Shown here: piece after piece, positions 22,613 to 36,408 of the stretch
How the letters are laid out: every line of letters starts with the position of its first letter
Numbering within the stretch: the first letter of the stretch is position 1
From: Atriophallophorus winterbourni
Taxonomy: Eukaryota > Platyhelminthes > Trematoda > Plagiorchiida > Microphallidae
Direction of reading: 5' to 3'
DNA length: 64,000 bases
NCBI GenBank assembly: GCA_013407085.1
Contig: JACCGJ010001750.1
Location: 1-64,000, forward strand
The notes under the pieces: model-generated
What the model saw: only the letters and a program-made list of their open reading frames with translations
Databases searched by the model: none
Told to the model about the DNA's origin: nothing
Made by a program: the position numbers and the translations under genes

Positions 22613-25600
22613 TATTTATTCAGCAATCTTCTTTCTCGTTAAAGTTGATGCTACTTCCTGGGTGTATTAAAGTATACTAACGTTTGGAAGTGCATCAGCC
22701 ACGAAATAGACAGCATTATGCGACTGCGGAGATTTCTTTGACTGACGGTCAATGGAAATTTGATTATTTGTAACCTGCTTTGTTAAATTCCTGTGATGTT
22801 CTGACGTACATTTAAACTATACACCACATTGGGAACAGCGCAGAATAACCAAACCAAACCAATCAACCAAGGGATGCCTCGTCTCCTCCAGGATTGACCA
22901 TTCGAAATATTGAAAGACGCTATACTTTCATCCCCATTCAAAAGTTATTTAATTCCCATCACAAAATGAAAAAAATAACTATCCGTTTCATTATCTCTTC
23001 ATACAGTCTCGCATTTATTTCTCGTATAAGACAACCGTTGTCGAAATTTGTTTGCATTTGGTCAACCACGTCAACATTTTGTGAAATAATTCCCGCTACA
23101 TGCAAGGTCGATTTCATACTGTATTTTCTCTTGCATAATCCGAATTATCTCCGCTTCAAGCTGATTTTACGCACAATAAATTAAAAGTATTTCACACAAT
23201 TAATCCTACACATCGAAAGCGATTGAAAACCATTTTTTATAGCAGATGAATTTGAACCGGATTGTTCGGCTGCTCACGTCCATCACACACCCGACACTTC
23301 GTTGTCAATTTTTCATCCGTTTGGTAAGAAAGAAAAAAAAATCATTTTTCTAAGCCATTCCCGCGTTAACTAGCTAACACTCGGGCTGTCCATCATTTTT
23401 AAGTGTCATCTGTTAAAAATTTCAGTCCAATCATGACCCATCACATATCTAGTTCACCTAAAAAAAAACATTTAATCCTGTTTGAGCACAAGATTGGGTC
23501 GAAATTAGAAGCCTGAGATTTGATAGAAAGTGGTGAACAGAGAAAGACAAAATCCAGCAGTTTACAGGTTTTAGATTTGCTCTTATCATCATATCGATGT
23601 TGTAATGCCTTCGTTCGATGGTTCTACACTGAGGCACACTTCAAAGGACAAGCACATCGGGCCCCTAAAAAGAAGGCCTTGCATTAAAAGGCAATAGATT
23701 ATGCTGTGGCTGTGCCATTACTTTAAATTTACCTTTTATAGTGTGTAAGTGTAGGAATTGTGAGCCACATAACACATTAAGTTTGCGTTGTTATCATTAG
23801 GTGGTTGAGCCCTGCATACCACCTAAACGCAACAAAATCTATAGAGGCATTGACGCAAACATAAACACACTCTAGTGTTCTTGAAACATCATTTTAACGC
23901 TGGAAGTTCGACGACGCGGAATATTTATGCGATAATACCGGTCCTTCGCCCGGTTGTGACTTGTTTCTTTCACACGAATAGTTGACTTTTATTCAACCTT
24001 TGCAAGGAATTTCACGTATATAGCAAAACAAAACTCTTCAGATCGTGCACAACTCGTAGAACTACTGAAAACACAATCGATACCACACAGTACCGTTAAC
24101 TGGACATGCAGATACTTTATAGGTGGATCTCAATACGCTAAAATCAATGGAATAATAATAATGGAATATATATATATATATATATATATTGCCCTCTCGA
24201 ACATCACTATATCATCGTTCCTTCGCTCCCTTCGTCTCAAAATATCTCTGTCCAAAGGATGTAGACAACGAAAAACTTAAGGAAACATTTAACTCGTTGA
24301 TATTTTGTAATTATGTATTAAACAATAATGTAAAGTTAAAATTTCGATTATTCTCGACTTCTTTCTCAACATCCCCGTTACGAATTCTGTTCCGGTTCAA
24401 TTACAATACTTAGCATCTTCGAACCAACCACAAAAAGTTACACCAGAAAATGCATGTTCAATCGTTTGATATTTCTAAACGCGATACAAAAATGTCTGAA
24501 TCCTTTTCATAAGTCAGCTGGTTTTGATCATCGGATCAATGCAGGAAGAATAGTTTTAGTCTAATTATTAGAAACCACGAATTGATCACGATTCTACTAA
24601 AGTTTAGCAATGCAAACCTCCAGACGAGCGATGCCACACAGAATGCTGCAGCTCACGATATTTTTAGAGCACGCGATTTTGTTTACGTGCCACGTGGAGG
24701 TGCTCACGTTGTCGCATTCGCGTTAAACATTTCGACCGTCACTCCACTGTCGAGATCAGGGTAAATAAACTTTCGGCGATCGATCGAGCTAGCTCGGTGT
24801 TCAGAAACAATCGAAATGATTTGTTCAATCCAGGGATTGGTTCACTCGTATTCGAACAAAGTAAGAAAAAAGAATTTCACTGTTGCGTAACAATTAAATT
24901 TGGATCTCTTAATTAGGTTTCCGCAACACAAAAATTAGCATTCAGTGTTGATGTGCTAATGCGGTCCACAATGGTTAGCCAACACAAAGGCCACAAATCT
25001 AATCTTGTTATTTCTATTACAATTAAAGCACGGAGTACTATATTTCGGCTAATAAGAAACCGAGTACGAAGATGATTAATGACGAACAGCGGGGCAAATG
25101 CAATGAATAGACAAAACGCTCGCGATTCACATCGACATACGTTCAACCGATGATGTAATCTAGCCTGATGGAGAAGCTTGCTGAACAAACAACACGAACT
25201 CGGTGAACGCCATTTGAACAAGAATCACTGAATAATATAAAAAAGGCTATACGTAGAGGCTTGGTTTCGGATCTCGCTCTATTATTGCTGCCATAGGAAC
25301 TTATCGAGGTGGTTGACATAAACACTTACAGCACTTCTCACTTTTACATGACAGACAACGCCGTTGCATTTCTACTACTTGACCTGCCTTCAATTCTGCC
25401 ATTTAATACTGCATACTCGTCAAAGTAGAATCTCTCTTCTCAAATTTTGTGTGTGTGCAAAATGTACGCGGCAGGATTGTATATGTGGCGATCTTGAACC
25501 AGATCCAGTAGCTTAATGATGAAATGTTGAGTCGTTAATGATCAGTGACTCATTTTCATCGACCTTTTATAAATGTGTGGTTTGATACAAAAAAATCAAT

Positions 25601-25899
25601 ATCAGCTCAAAAATCAATATTCGCACTAAAACGTCCTGGGTGGAACCGTAATTACATATAAACCCTTACCTTATAGCACCACGAATTCTAATTAATGATG
25701 CACCATAATATAAAGTGAATACCAACAAATGCTAAATGTCGGATCTAAACATATCTGTTTGGCAGTAAGGTTTAGTTTCCACAAGATTAAGGAATTTGTC
25801 TTGTTAAATGATTATTCTACATACCGAAATGTTAGGTCAAACCTGTGGCTATTGACAAAGATTTTTGACTTAAATTTGAATCGCTATCGGATGATCAAA
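22613..25899. other. No gene recognised
   Basis: AT-rich sequence with a (TA)n run at 24166-24189. Minus-strand open frames at 24913-25325 show no motif. Confidence 0.4.
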
Positions 25900-26605
25900 A
25901 TTCTTGTGATGTTTACGGAAGATAGAACGATGATTGCCTACTCTCAAGAGCAGAGCGATTCAATAACTGATTGCTTTACTTCGGGATGACAATCATCATG
26001 AAAACTGTCAGCTGGAGTTGGTAATAACTTCACGTATCTTGGTTCAACTATTACAGACAACCTTTAGCTAAATAACGATATTGATAAGCTGATTGGTAGT
26101 GCTCTGCCATCTTGTACCGTTTAATAATTTAGGCCTGTGACAAAACTAAAGCTAACCGCGGAGACAAAAGCGATGGATTAGACCGCATATGTACCAAATA
26201 TTTTACTGTATGATAGTGAAACTGGGAGTACCTGCGCAACACACGAACGGGAGCTGATTAATTTCCATTTGCGGAGCATCTGTTGCATCTTGAACATATC
26301 ATGATTGGACAAAGTAACAAATGCAGTGGGGCTTTCTAAAGCTGGTCAAAATAGCATGACCACTCTATTGCGACAGTGCTGCCGCGTATGCAAGAAAAAG
26401 GTCGTATTCCAAAACACCTAGCCTATTTAAATTTGAAATTATGACATCTATATTTGAGCAGCCTGTACATGTGGTAGAAATACATTTACCAACGAGATAT
26501 GAAAACTATTGACATTGATGCGAGGTGTTAAGAAGAGCTTGCACTCGACAGCTTACTGTGTGAAGCGTCTCTTCTAGCGGAGGTAGATCAGTTACTTAAG
26601 TCGGT
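25900..26605 (+). mobile_element. Old relic of LINE family B, RT to C-terminus
   Basis: The plus-strand reading keeps the order of the 32-35 kb LINE. 'MFTEDRTMIAYSQEQSDSIT' sits where the catalytic F-ADD motif belongs. It is followed by 'NNFTYLGSTITDNL', 'LINFHLRSICCILNIS', 'DKVTNAVGLSKAGQNSMTTL' and 'EELALDSLLCE'. The catalytic Asp pair is damaged and many stops interrupt it. It is much older than the other copies of the same family in the window. Confidence 0.6.
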
Positions 26606-29600
26606 TTCTGAAAGTTTATCATGCTGACCGTGCGCAGCTACCATCAAACAACCGAGTAGCGTTAATCACTGTGAACCCTGCGAGAGATATTTTTACTCCT
26701 AAATCAAAACTGTAAGGCGCTATTGAGCAGAAGATCATGATACGTCTACGATATGTAACTATTATCGAGCTTGAATGAAGGAGGCCAACAATAACTTCCA
26801 CACTCAAATTCGATTACTGAAGGTATACAGCCTTTTCCACGAGGCCTATAGTTAGATTGTTATTCTTGGTCCGAATAGGCTTTAAACTAATTACAACAGT
26901 GAAAGTGAGGTTCATGAGTTGGTATTGCCACAAAGTCGCGTACATCGCACTCCAGCATCTAATGTTCTGTAGATCCAAGTGAACAGAATTTTAGTTCAAA
27001 CCTACTATTCGGTACGTTTCTTTCACATTTTTAAATTTACTGGAACGGCTGCGATACCCCCAGTTACTGCGGTCAATTCAGCGCATCAAAGCTTCTTCAA
27101 ATTTCGTGATTCTGTGAAGCATCACCTGGTGCCGCTAAATGGACTGTAGGCTTAGTGGCATGTGGTGTTTGATCACCCAGGTTTGTGAGTTTGATCAACA
27201 TGAACAACACATGTCGTCGCAGAGACACAACATTTCGATACATTCAATTCACAATCGATCGGTATACCACCCATGTCACAGCAAAAAGCTACAAGTCGCA
27301 CAGAATGCATACCATATTTCGTATACTGCCAACAATTTAATGTGAAAACTGAACAACAATGTGAGTGAATTTAAGATGTCAACAATAAGAACGTTTAGGG
27401 AGTATAAACCATATAACTATGGGGTCTTCACGAGTGTAACGGTTTAACTACCCACGAATCATGACCCAGTGAAGAGAACATGTGCTTCTCGCATTTGTTA
27501 TCGTTTCATAATGACTAAATACGCGCTTCTAGCAGCCGGCCTGAAAGCTAATTCCACGACCGATTTCTGGTTAATAAAACTATATCGGGGAGATTAAAGA
27601 ACATTTTGCTGCATTTTCACAATGCCCGTGACAAATGGTACATGAGAATATCAATTGATGGTGGTGCGTTTGCCATCCTCGTTCGGGCGGCGGTTGTACT
27701 ACTCATGAAGACTAACAAGAGCGCTGGCCAAGTACGGTATCTCAATGATTCGCTGACGTGATGTACTTTGAGGGATATTGTTTGAAATCTCCGCATTTGT
27801 TTAATACAAATATCCAACAGTAATTTTTTCAGTAGAATAAAGTGATGGTTGATGACAGTTGACACCAATTCAGTGATTCTTAAAGAGAATTCATCAGATC
27901 AATTTACATGATACGTTACAGAAACGCAAGAGCCTTTAAATGATATACGCAATCAAGGCTGCTTGCATTCAAGGTCTAAGAGTAAAGAGATTTTGGCTTA
28001 TCATTGAAATATGACGCAGCTATATTAGTCTACATTCATTTAATTTACGCTCAGCGTATGTAAGTGAACTGGAAATTATTTAGATATTTTAATTATATAT
28101 AGCGAAACAAGCTGATTTACAGCATAGTAAAACAGGATCCATACATCATTCTACACGTTACAGTAATTAATGCGGACGCGAAATCCGATAATGACTATCT
28201 AATGCAGGAATATTACATCACATCTATGTGAACCGGAATGAAGAATTTTGGCTGAATCTTTGATGAAGTCATCAAGCTGGTCTCACTGTTGTTTACAACA
28301 AATTTTCATGGTTTAGTACGAATATCTTTCCTTGTATTGACAAAGAATTTTTGTTTATTATTAAGTTTTGAACGATATATTCGACCCGAATTTATTTCCG
28401 AATAAACAAGCCATCAGCACCATCCACCACCAAAATCTAGCTGGTTTATTAGATTTGGATCAGATTTCGAATTTCGCGCATGAAGTTTGTGCAATCAGAC
28501 TAGCATTTATTGGTAATGTTAGAACGCACGTTTTTCTAAAAAAATCCGATCGACACAAATAAGATAAGATATGCAAATGAATGATAATGAGTCATTCGGA
28601 CAACGTAGAATTGATAAAATGCGTATAATTTAGCAAAGTGGGAGAAAAAATCTCCTCTAATTCACGGTAAAGGAAGAATTAGAGTTAAACAAATGAAAGA
28701 CAATATTAAGAAATTCCGCACAATCAATGAAAATTTACAAGTGCAAAACAGTATAACATTTGGTTTGAAATGAACTAAATGTTACAACAAGATAATTTGG
28801 GTTTTGCTGGCTTTCGATTCAACTGGACTGTGGCCATTTGTTTATCTTCGTTCAATTTCATTTGGCTGTAAATTTTGCAAGTGTTTGTTTATAAAATACT
28901 ACTAACCAGTAGTCAGCAGTCAATTTATTTGTGAAAATTTGTTTTTTTCAATAACAATCGGAGAAACTTAATGTGGAACGAACAACTCTGGTTGCTGTGT
29001 ATCACTTCACTTACGTATACAACATTAAATAATTTGTCCTAGCCTTTTTCATTACCACTTTAAAATCAATCCTGATTTTCCATCAGATTTATCAACATTT
29101 TTTATCAATATTTGGAATTCGCAACGGTGATCCGATAACGCATTTTCCTACTGCAACACGTGATTTTAAAATAATATCGTTCAATTTATTAAACATCTCT
29201 TCTTTAAATTTTTTTATAGAACTGTGTTTCGTACACCTAAGGAACACAGTTTATTTTGTCATTTAGATGTACCGAGCTCTCGGTGGAGCCGACAGTATTG
29301 CATCTGATTGATACTTTGCATAACCGTTTTCAATTCAATTCAATTTAATGGTCTGAAAAGCATATACCTTTACAAAAACTATAAAATAATATGGGAATTA
29401 CGAATAACATAGGTTTTAAAAATGGGATTTGTTTGCTTACTGTGCCCGAAGGCACGAACATGCGCCAAAATGAGCCGCAGTAAATCTGGCATTGGTTTAC
29501 ATGATATGTGGTTTTTATTGATAAAGTCAATGATCCATTTAAAGCCAGCGAACGGAAAATACCGCAAGAGTGGTGTCAAGTTTACTATCAAATATTGATA

Positions 29601-30417
29601 AATTAAATACGCATGTGAATATGACATGACTTTGAAGCCATTGTTGAAAAGGGCTGGTAAAACGAACCATTTTATTCAAATACGGAGGCACAGTATGATT
29701 CCTTGTCACAGGCTGAAACAAGCCTTTACTAACAGTGGAGATGCCGGGAAAACAATGAATTATATGACAAGGTTTTGTATACGATGGCGTCTAGACGGAT
29801 GACAAAACCATCACAATTTGTATCCCTTTGAAGATCTCTTCGAACCCTATCTATCAGTGCTTGAATGAAATAGTTTGTTTAACAGTTTTACACTGTTGTC
29901 ACAAGCGCTAATATAGCTGTTGCCACTTTACGAAGGCAAACAGTGAGAGACCTGTTTGAGAGATTGATGGCGGTGTGTGTGTGTGAGCAACAACAAGAGT
30001 CTGAGATTAAGTTTGCATTAAGAATAAATATTCTTCTGTAGTAACTTAAAAAACATTAAATCACGCGACTGCCTATTAAGTAGCGACTAATTACATTCAT
30101 ATTTAATGATTCAGGGAATAATTCCACGCATATATATATATATATATAGTATCATTTGAACGTCCAGTTTATTTATCACATTACGTAGAGATTCTATGTG
30201 GTGTCAAAATAAAGCCTATAATGCGAAATATACGACGAAACTGAGCCGAAGCTTTGACGCATGTTAGAAACGACACAGGGAATTCGATTTTGTGATCCTT
30301 TACGTTACACATTGCCTTTGGCATACAGTAAAAATAGAAAACAGTGAAAGCAACCGATAAAATGACCACGTGATCGCGACGCAACTCTGGAATTTAAATA
30401 TTGCGACAATCTTCTCA
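26606..30417. other. No gene recognised
   Basis: AT-rich sequence with a (TA)n run at 30130-30148. This is where the missing C-terminal exon(s) of the GTPase gene might lie, but no minus-strand segment with convincing splice sites and a cysteine-rich C-terminus was found. Part of 30418-30470 resembles 58625-58700 ('atgtttgggaccgatcgtgta'), an unclassified dispersed repeat. Confidence 0.35.
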
Positions 30418-30475
30418 TGGATTGCTTGGAATGTGTTTGAGACCGATTGTGTAGTCATAATGCAATCGGCCAGGG

Positions 30476-31287
30476 CAGATTTCGGGTAACGTTTCGAATC
30501 TGACACAGAAGCTTAATCAGACCAAGGGTGATAGTCAGGGCACTGAACATGACTAAGTTATATTTCGCCCACCACCACTGCGGTGACCTCGCAGTTAAGC
30601 TAATTATAATAGGCATAGCATACAACTTACACAGGTAAGCTCAGCATCAGTGGTCAAACTTCATAATACGGTTTGAATTTACGTCAGTTTGATACAAATG
30701 AACACGGTCAAGCTCGGATAACACAGACTGTGTTGAAGTGGATCATTAACCGAGTTAAGCAATAGGTTGTATACGGAAACCGCTGTTAAATAAGGTTCGT
30801 ACAACGAACCACGATTTTTTTTATACTTGTTTACTGTAACGAGGTTTACTTGAGCTAGTCTTTACTGCCTCCACCGATGACGGTAAAAAGCGAGCAACCC
30901 GTTGTGGAATGTAAGCGTGAGGGATGTGAGCACTGCATACATAGCTATTTTCGAATCTTGAGCGCTTGACCAGGACTCTGTAGTTGAACATCGTGATTCA
31001 CAAACACATCCTATTCAACCATCTAACATTGCTTAACCCCGTTAGTTATACACTTTTACACATGTGAGGCAGTGTCAACTGAGCTTGATTGTGTTGACTT
31101 GTATCAAACTGATGTGAATGCACACCATACTAGGAAAATCGACCACTAATCCTAGTCTTGCCCACATGACTTGACAATCATCTAGGCTTAAGATAGGCTA
31201 TGCTGCATAGTCATGTTCCATGTTATGACTATCACCCTTAGTCTGACAACGCTTGTGTGTCGGATGCGAAACGTTGCCCGAAAACTG
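30476..31287. repeat. Large inverted repeat (~0.8 kb, arms ~280-300 bp)
   Basis: The left arm (from 30476) and the reverse complement of the right arm (ending 31287) align for most of ~280 bases. Shared blocks include CAGNTTTCGGGNAACGTTTCG, AAGGGTGATAGTCA, 'catcagtttgatacaa' and 'gttaagcaat'. Single mismatches and small gaps are scattered through the arms, so it is not recent. The centre (~30785-31000) is a decayed hammerhead-family sequence. I see no ORF and no clear target duplication. It could be a foldback element or an inverted pair of an unknown repeat. Confidence 0.65.
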
Positions 31288-31339
31288 TTCTAACCTAATG
31301 CGTTAAAATTTATTCGTTTCACAAGAATTGTTTTAAACA

Positions 31340-31755
31340 TCTGAGATAATTCCACTGTTGAATATGGTTCCTACAAAGAGCCACGATGGTCAAACATATA
31401 ATCAAAAAGTGATTCCTGGTCAAACGCTCAAGGTGTTTATGAACGACCAATATATTCTTGTGCACATATCCCAGTCCCTGACATACCAAAACCGGTTTAT
31501 GGCTTTTTTGCCCTCATTAGGTGGAGACCGTAAGATAAGTGCATCGAGCGCTTAGCAAGGAATCACTTTGCGATTCTATATTTGAATATCGTGGTACTTT
31601 TTAGGAACCCATACTCAACAGTGGCATTAACGTTTACCACTTTATCACTGTTTCAAGATCACTGAACGTGATCTTACAATCTCCACCTGATGAGGGCGAA
31701 CAGTTAGAAAACGATTGTGGAGTGTAAGTGAAGACGATGTGAGCACCACAATAAA
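31340..31755. repeat. Two head-to-head relics of the hammerhead repeat family
   Basis: 31345-31530 is in minus orientation and 31540-31755 in plus orientation; both share 'aggaacc..at..tcaacagtgg' and 'gaatcacttt'. The plus copy (31666-31720) keeps a perfect stem I (CTCCAC with GTGGAG), core CTGATGAG and GAAA, but stem II (GGGC/GTTA) and stem III cannot pair. The minus copy has CTAATGAG in place of the core. They represent a more diverged subfamily than the array at 1-921. Confidence 0.55.
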
Positions 31756-31828
31756 CTAAAATTATTTTTTGTTACTATGGCACTCAGCCACACGAAGAAC
31801 AGAACCTAACATGTTTCGCATCACTTAC

Positions 31829-31905
31829 CCAGCAAGCATTCGCACCGCTTCGTCGACATTCTCTGCCGTTGGGATGCTCGTCTCGATGAACATCACTCCA
31901 TGGGA
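31829..31905 (-). CDS. Exon e11: Rab GTPase G5 exon
   Basis: 77 bases. The acceptor is TTATTTAG and the donor GCTGG/GTAAGT. It reads SHGVMFIETSIPTAENVDEA, then 'VRMLA'. The position corresponds to the G5 loop, normally ETSAK; here it is ETSIP, so the usual Ala and Lys are replaced. The exon ends two bases into a codon, so at least one further exon, with the C-terminus and any prenylation cysteine, must exist below 31.8 kb. Confidence 0.88.
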
Positions 31906-32369
31906 CTAAATAAAGGATGAAATGCTTTAAATGGATAAAAAATGCGACTTTTTTCATTATCATACGATGTAAACTCTGGTGCACATAACAAACTAGCGAG
32001 ATTCATACCAACAATCTTTGTGTTATCATTTCAGACAATCATACTTGGACACATGCTTTCCCTGCAATACACACTAAGGATTCTAGGCTTCTAAACGCAT
32101 TTCGCTTTGATCACTTGGCTTTAAGCCTAAGTTGACTTCTTGTACACTTAACCCAATCGTTTGTTCTGTTCACCAAATAGCTTTAGAACAATTCTCTCAA
32201 ACGTTTTGTGCTAATCAAACGTTATATAAAAATCATTTGACGCGCAAGCTTCCTTTTTAATGAAGACATACTAGAAAAAGTCTGGAAACCGAATTTTTCT
32301 TCACGTGATCATGCAATCAATGTGATCATCATGGATACATAAAAAAACGTCAATATTCATCACAGTCTC

Positions 32370-35300
32370 GATCCACACATAACATATTGACATCTTGTTG
32401 TTGGCCTCCTTCGGTAAATGTCGACCACGAATGTACATCAAAATCGCATGAATTTATCACGTTAACACAGCTTTTTAAATAACTAAACGGTCCGATTCGG
32501 GAGGAACTATGTCTACCGCATCTGTTGCAACCATAGGCAGTACTCGGTCGATCGGCGTCAAGTGAACGCCGGTAGCGTGATACACGTTCAGAAGCCGAGA
32601 GCTGTATCCGCTCTTTAACAACTTGCATACGACGCTTTACACAGTGCCTCCAATGTGAGAGGTCAAGAGCAAGTTCTTCCCAACTCGCGGGCTCAATGCC
32701 AAGAACTTTCGTATCTCTTATGCAAACATCTTTGCACCGTAAGTACAGTCTGCCTAATGGTCGACTTCCTGATTGCAACTCACCATAGAGTAGATCTTTC
32801 GGAATACGAACATTTCCCATTATATAGACGTGGCCAAGCATCCATGTCTTGCGTTGGTGGTTCAGGTTTCACTGCCGTACAGTAAAGCATTTAGTACGCA
32901 CGCGCAGTATACCCTCATCTTTGTCTTTACAGTCAACTTGCGTTTGCCCCTAACACGAGAGTTCAATCGGGACAAAATGACAGCTGCTCTGCCAATCCGC
33001 TTATCAATCTCCGAGTCTAGCGAGAGGTTATCCGCGATGGTTAAACCAAGATATGAGAAATGATGTACTGCTTCAAGCTGACAGTTTCCAACAGTGATGA
33101 TTGGAAACGATACAATCCCATGACCAAGGACTTTGGTCTTGCTCATGCTGATTGTTCGCCCAAATCTTTGCATGTCGACGAAAAACAGTCCATTAGCGAC
33201 TGAAGGTGTTCTTGGAGTGAGCAATAAAGGCTGCATCGTCGGCAAACAGCAGGTCACGGATTAGCACATTTCGTGCCTTGGTTTGTGCTCTCAACCGATT
33301 CAGGCTGTAAAGCTTGTCACCACTTCGCGTGCGTGCCTTCTGTTCCCATCCTAAAAGCGTGCTTCAGAAGCAGAGCAAAGAGAATACCGAAATGCGTGGG
33401 AGTAAATTCTATCAGCTAAAACTTGTAGCCGGATCTGTAAGACTTTAGCAAGCAAGTTGCCTACAACATTCGAAAGAGAGATTCCTGTGTAATTGTTGCA
33501 GTCGCCTCTCTCCCCGTTATACTTAAAAAAGCGTGATGATCTTCGTCTCCTTCTGCAATCACTGAAGAAGCAAATGGTGCAGAGGTTGTAATAATGCTAC
33601 TTTACAGCATTTGATGAGCTCATGTGGAATTCCGTCGTCACCAGGACCCTTCCCATTCGCTAAGCGGTCGATTGCCCTATTAAGCTCATCAAGAGTAAAG
33701 GGAGTATCTAGATGTTCAAGGGTTGGCAACCGCTCAAGATTTTCAAGTGCATGCGGTAAGACCGTACTGTCCCTAGAGTAGAGAGAGGAGAAGCGCTCTA
33801 CCCATATTTTCAACTGGTGAGTTTTGTCGACAATCGGATTACCAGATACAGACTTATTGGGAGCCGTTTTAAGTTTGTTTTGGACCAATGGTTCTCTTGA
33901 TCCCATCATACATACCGTGAAAATTTTCTGTACCCGCAGCTTTTTGATACTGAAGATAATTTCAATCCAATAGTCTTGTAGTATTTCTCGCTGCTCTTAG
34001 AAGTCGTAAGTTTTTATCTGTTGGCATACCTTTGAACTTCAAGTATGCTGACCTTTACTGGTCCAACACAGCAGTCATCTCAAAAGATTTTGTTTGGAAC
34101 CAATCGCTCGTTCGAGCTTTCTTCGGACCTTAAGTGGAAAGTGCGACACGGCATATGCAGCTTTTAGCGTTTCCCATTTTTCTGAAGCCGATCCAAGTGG
34201 GGTTGTCTTGTTTAACTCAGGTGTGAAGGCATTTGCAAATCGCGCAGCTATATTAGGATTGCACGTCTATCATTCGCTTAGCAGACAATTTTGCGTTGTG
34301 AAATCTAGTCTGGGGAAACTTCAGTTTTACACAAACCAGCGAATGGTCAGTGTAGCCGTCTGCGCTTTGCTTCGATCCGGTGAAGAGTACGCTTCCTATA
34401 TTAGTGCGCCTAACAAGAATAAGAGCAAGGTGATGTCAATGCTTAGACCAAGGATGTTTCCAGGAGACTTCATTCAGTGGTTTTGTTTGAAAGAAAGTGT
34501 TACTGACACAAATACTAAACTGTGTGCACATTTCTAAAAGGCATTGTCCATTTTGATTGGTTTTAACTTCTGCGAACCTTACGAGACAGTTTCGCCGAAA
34601 CTTGTAATCTGACCCAACTCTGGCATTAAAATCACCCAATACACCGTTTTTTGTGGCTCGTTGTTGAGGACTGTTTGTGAAATTTTGATAAAAAAGCGTC
34701 TTTTTCAGCAGGCGTCGCAGAGCCCTTAAACGTTGACCAACGCAATAGTAGGAGTAATGCACTTCAGATTTAGAGTCCAAATCGGCTTGCTCCCGCTGCT
34801 GCTTGGTTCTGCTGCATTTAGTAGGATGTTGCACACGGCAAACCCAGTTCCATACATATAAACAGATCCCCTTCCTAACCAAAAATGTGTAATCTCCTGC
34901 AGGGCAGCCACGTCGACATTCATCCTATTTAGCTCATTGTTAATCACAGCTGATTTTCTTACGCCTCGGATATTCGAGGCTCCGTCATGAAATCCTGGGA
35001 GCATGGACCGGACGTTTCAAGTTCCCAGTTTCAGAGCTGAACTTTTTTGTTTAGTAATTCGTATCGCTTGTGCATAAAATTACAGTCTGCTTGTCGGTTG
35101 ATTCTTAATCCACAATGAGGATAGCAGACCGTAGTGAGACGGCACCTTATTGACTGGAGGCTGCCCAGCTTGAGGCGGGCGGTAGCCGTCCAATTTGACC
35201 TAAAAATCTCTCCTACCATCGGAGGCAGCTCCATGCGCTGAATACTACGCCAGTCAAGCTATAGCTTCTAACAGGTATCTGCTGCTACCTGTTATTATCT

Positions 35301-35830
35301 ATAGAAGCGGAATGGAGTGTCCTCTCAATTGGTGCGTTGAGATGTGCACCATGGCAGTACAATATGGAGAACTAGCTGTTGTTCATGCAGCAAGTGCTCC
35401 CTCTCCACGACACCAATGAAATCAAATAAATAGCGAGACAGATGCGTTTGGACAACGATGCCGTCACGGGAGTTGGCACGACGAAACTCCGGATTTTTCC
35501 TCGAGTTTGACTCCTGAAACCTTCTACATGATTGGATGTAGCTCAAAGTCGGTGGAGGTTCGATATAAGGGTTTTCCTTCCCCTAGCTGGACGGCCTTCG
35601 TGGATTTACGAGCTCCACCTGCCAGAAGCAAGATGGTTTCGAGGCGCCAGCCAGTCCCTTCTTTTGTCAGTAGAAGCAGTTCCGCCGGGTCACACAGTAC
35701 CACGCGTGCAGGCTAGGAGCTGGACTTCGTAGTCAGAGGCTATATGAGACGCGCGTCATTTGAGCATTTTTGGAATTGGGAGATTATCCCCCATAACGCT
35801 CCGGCCGTTACAAGCCTGGAACATCTAAAA
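32370..35830 (-). mobile_element. LINE family B, near full length but broken (endonuclease + RT)
   Basis: Minus-strand order: a GC-rich 5' region (35830-35030); an endonuclease with 'VDVAALQE' (catalytic Glu, ~34900) and the canonical GDFNARVG (~34607-34640); pre-RT 'LANGKGPGDDGIPHELIK' (~33640); 'NNYTGISLSNVVGNLLAKV' (~33430-33500); then a jump past RT motif A and only a damaged trace of motif C; 'FSYLGLTIADNLSLDSEID' (~33030); 'LNALLYGSET' (~32870); and 'IPKDLLYGELQSGSRP' near the C-terminus. The 3' UTR ends in 'aggccaacaacaa'. Frameshifts and the internal deletion make it inactive. It lies in the intron between e10 and e11, on the same strand as the gene. I cannot name the clade with confidence. 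Confidence 0.75.
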
Positions 35831-36294
35831 CGTGTTTCAACCAAATAGTCCTATTTCCATTGTATCAATATATCTTTGCCAAAAATGTATTGAACAATTA
35901 AGATCAAATTAACATCGTAAATATGATTCTCATATTTTCAAACTAAGTGTTTCATGCACTATATAATTTGAAATTTTGTTCTTTAAGAATTTTTCAGAAG
36001 CTTACATTTGAAATATTTTCTAACAGAAATATTTTCCTCTTTATTCAGCTTTTTCTTCTTCCTCGTTACAATCCTAACGTAATCAAAAATGGAACTATGT
36101 CCTAGTTTCTAAGACCGTTATACCAAACGAGCGTGATGGTAATTGCCTAAAATTAAGACTGCTGGATTGTACTGGAAAACGCCCCGGGCAAAATGAAGCT
36201 AGCGAATAAACACGTGTAACACATTAAACAACTATTTTCATGTTTAAATTCAATCCAAAAAGAGTTTTATTTCTCCGTCTAAAAATCGACAAAC

Positions 36295-36408
36295 CTTTGC
36301 AAATTTTTCTCCCATTTCCCGGGTGATTCCCAAGGTGGTCGAATTCTTTCGCAAATCAGTCTTGTTACCGACAATCACGACGGGCGCTCTGGTATCGTAT
36401 TCATGCTC
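36295..36408 (-). CDS. Exon e10: Rab GTPase G4 exon
   Basis: Exactly 38 codons. The acceptor is CTCGAATAG and the donor GCAAAG/GTTTGT. It contains VVIVGNKTDL; the NKxD motif gives guanine specificity. It continues 'REMGEKFAK', the helix before beta-6. The intron upstream holds the Merlin element. Confidence 0.9.

Noticed and set aside
27617..30506. Candidate C-terminal exon(s) of the Rab gene on the minus strand
   Set aside because: Open frames here lack a convincing acceptor in phase with e11 and a cysteine-containing Rab tail.
34094..34537. 147-residue plus-strand ORF
   Set aside because: It is the antisense shadow of the LINE B endonuclease region, which has real motifs on the minus strand.
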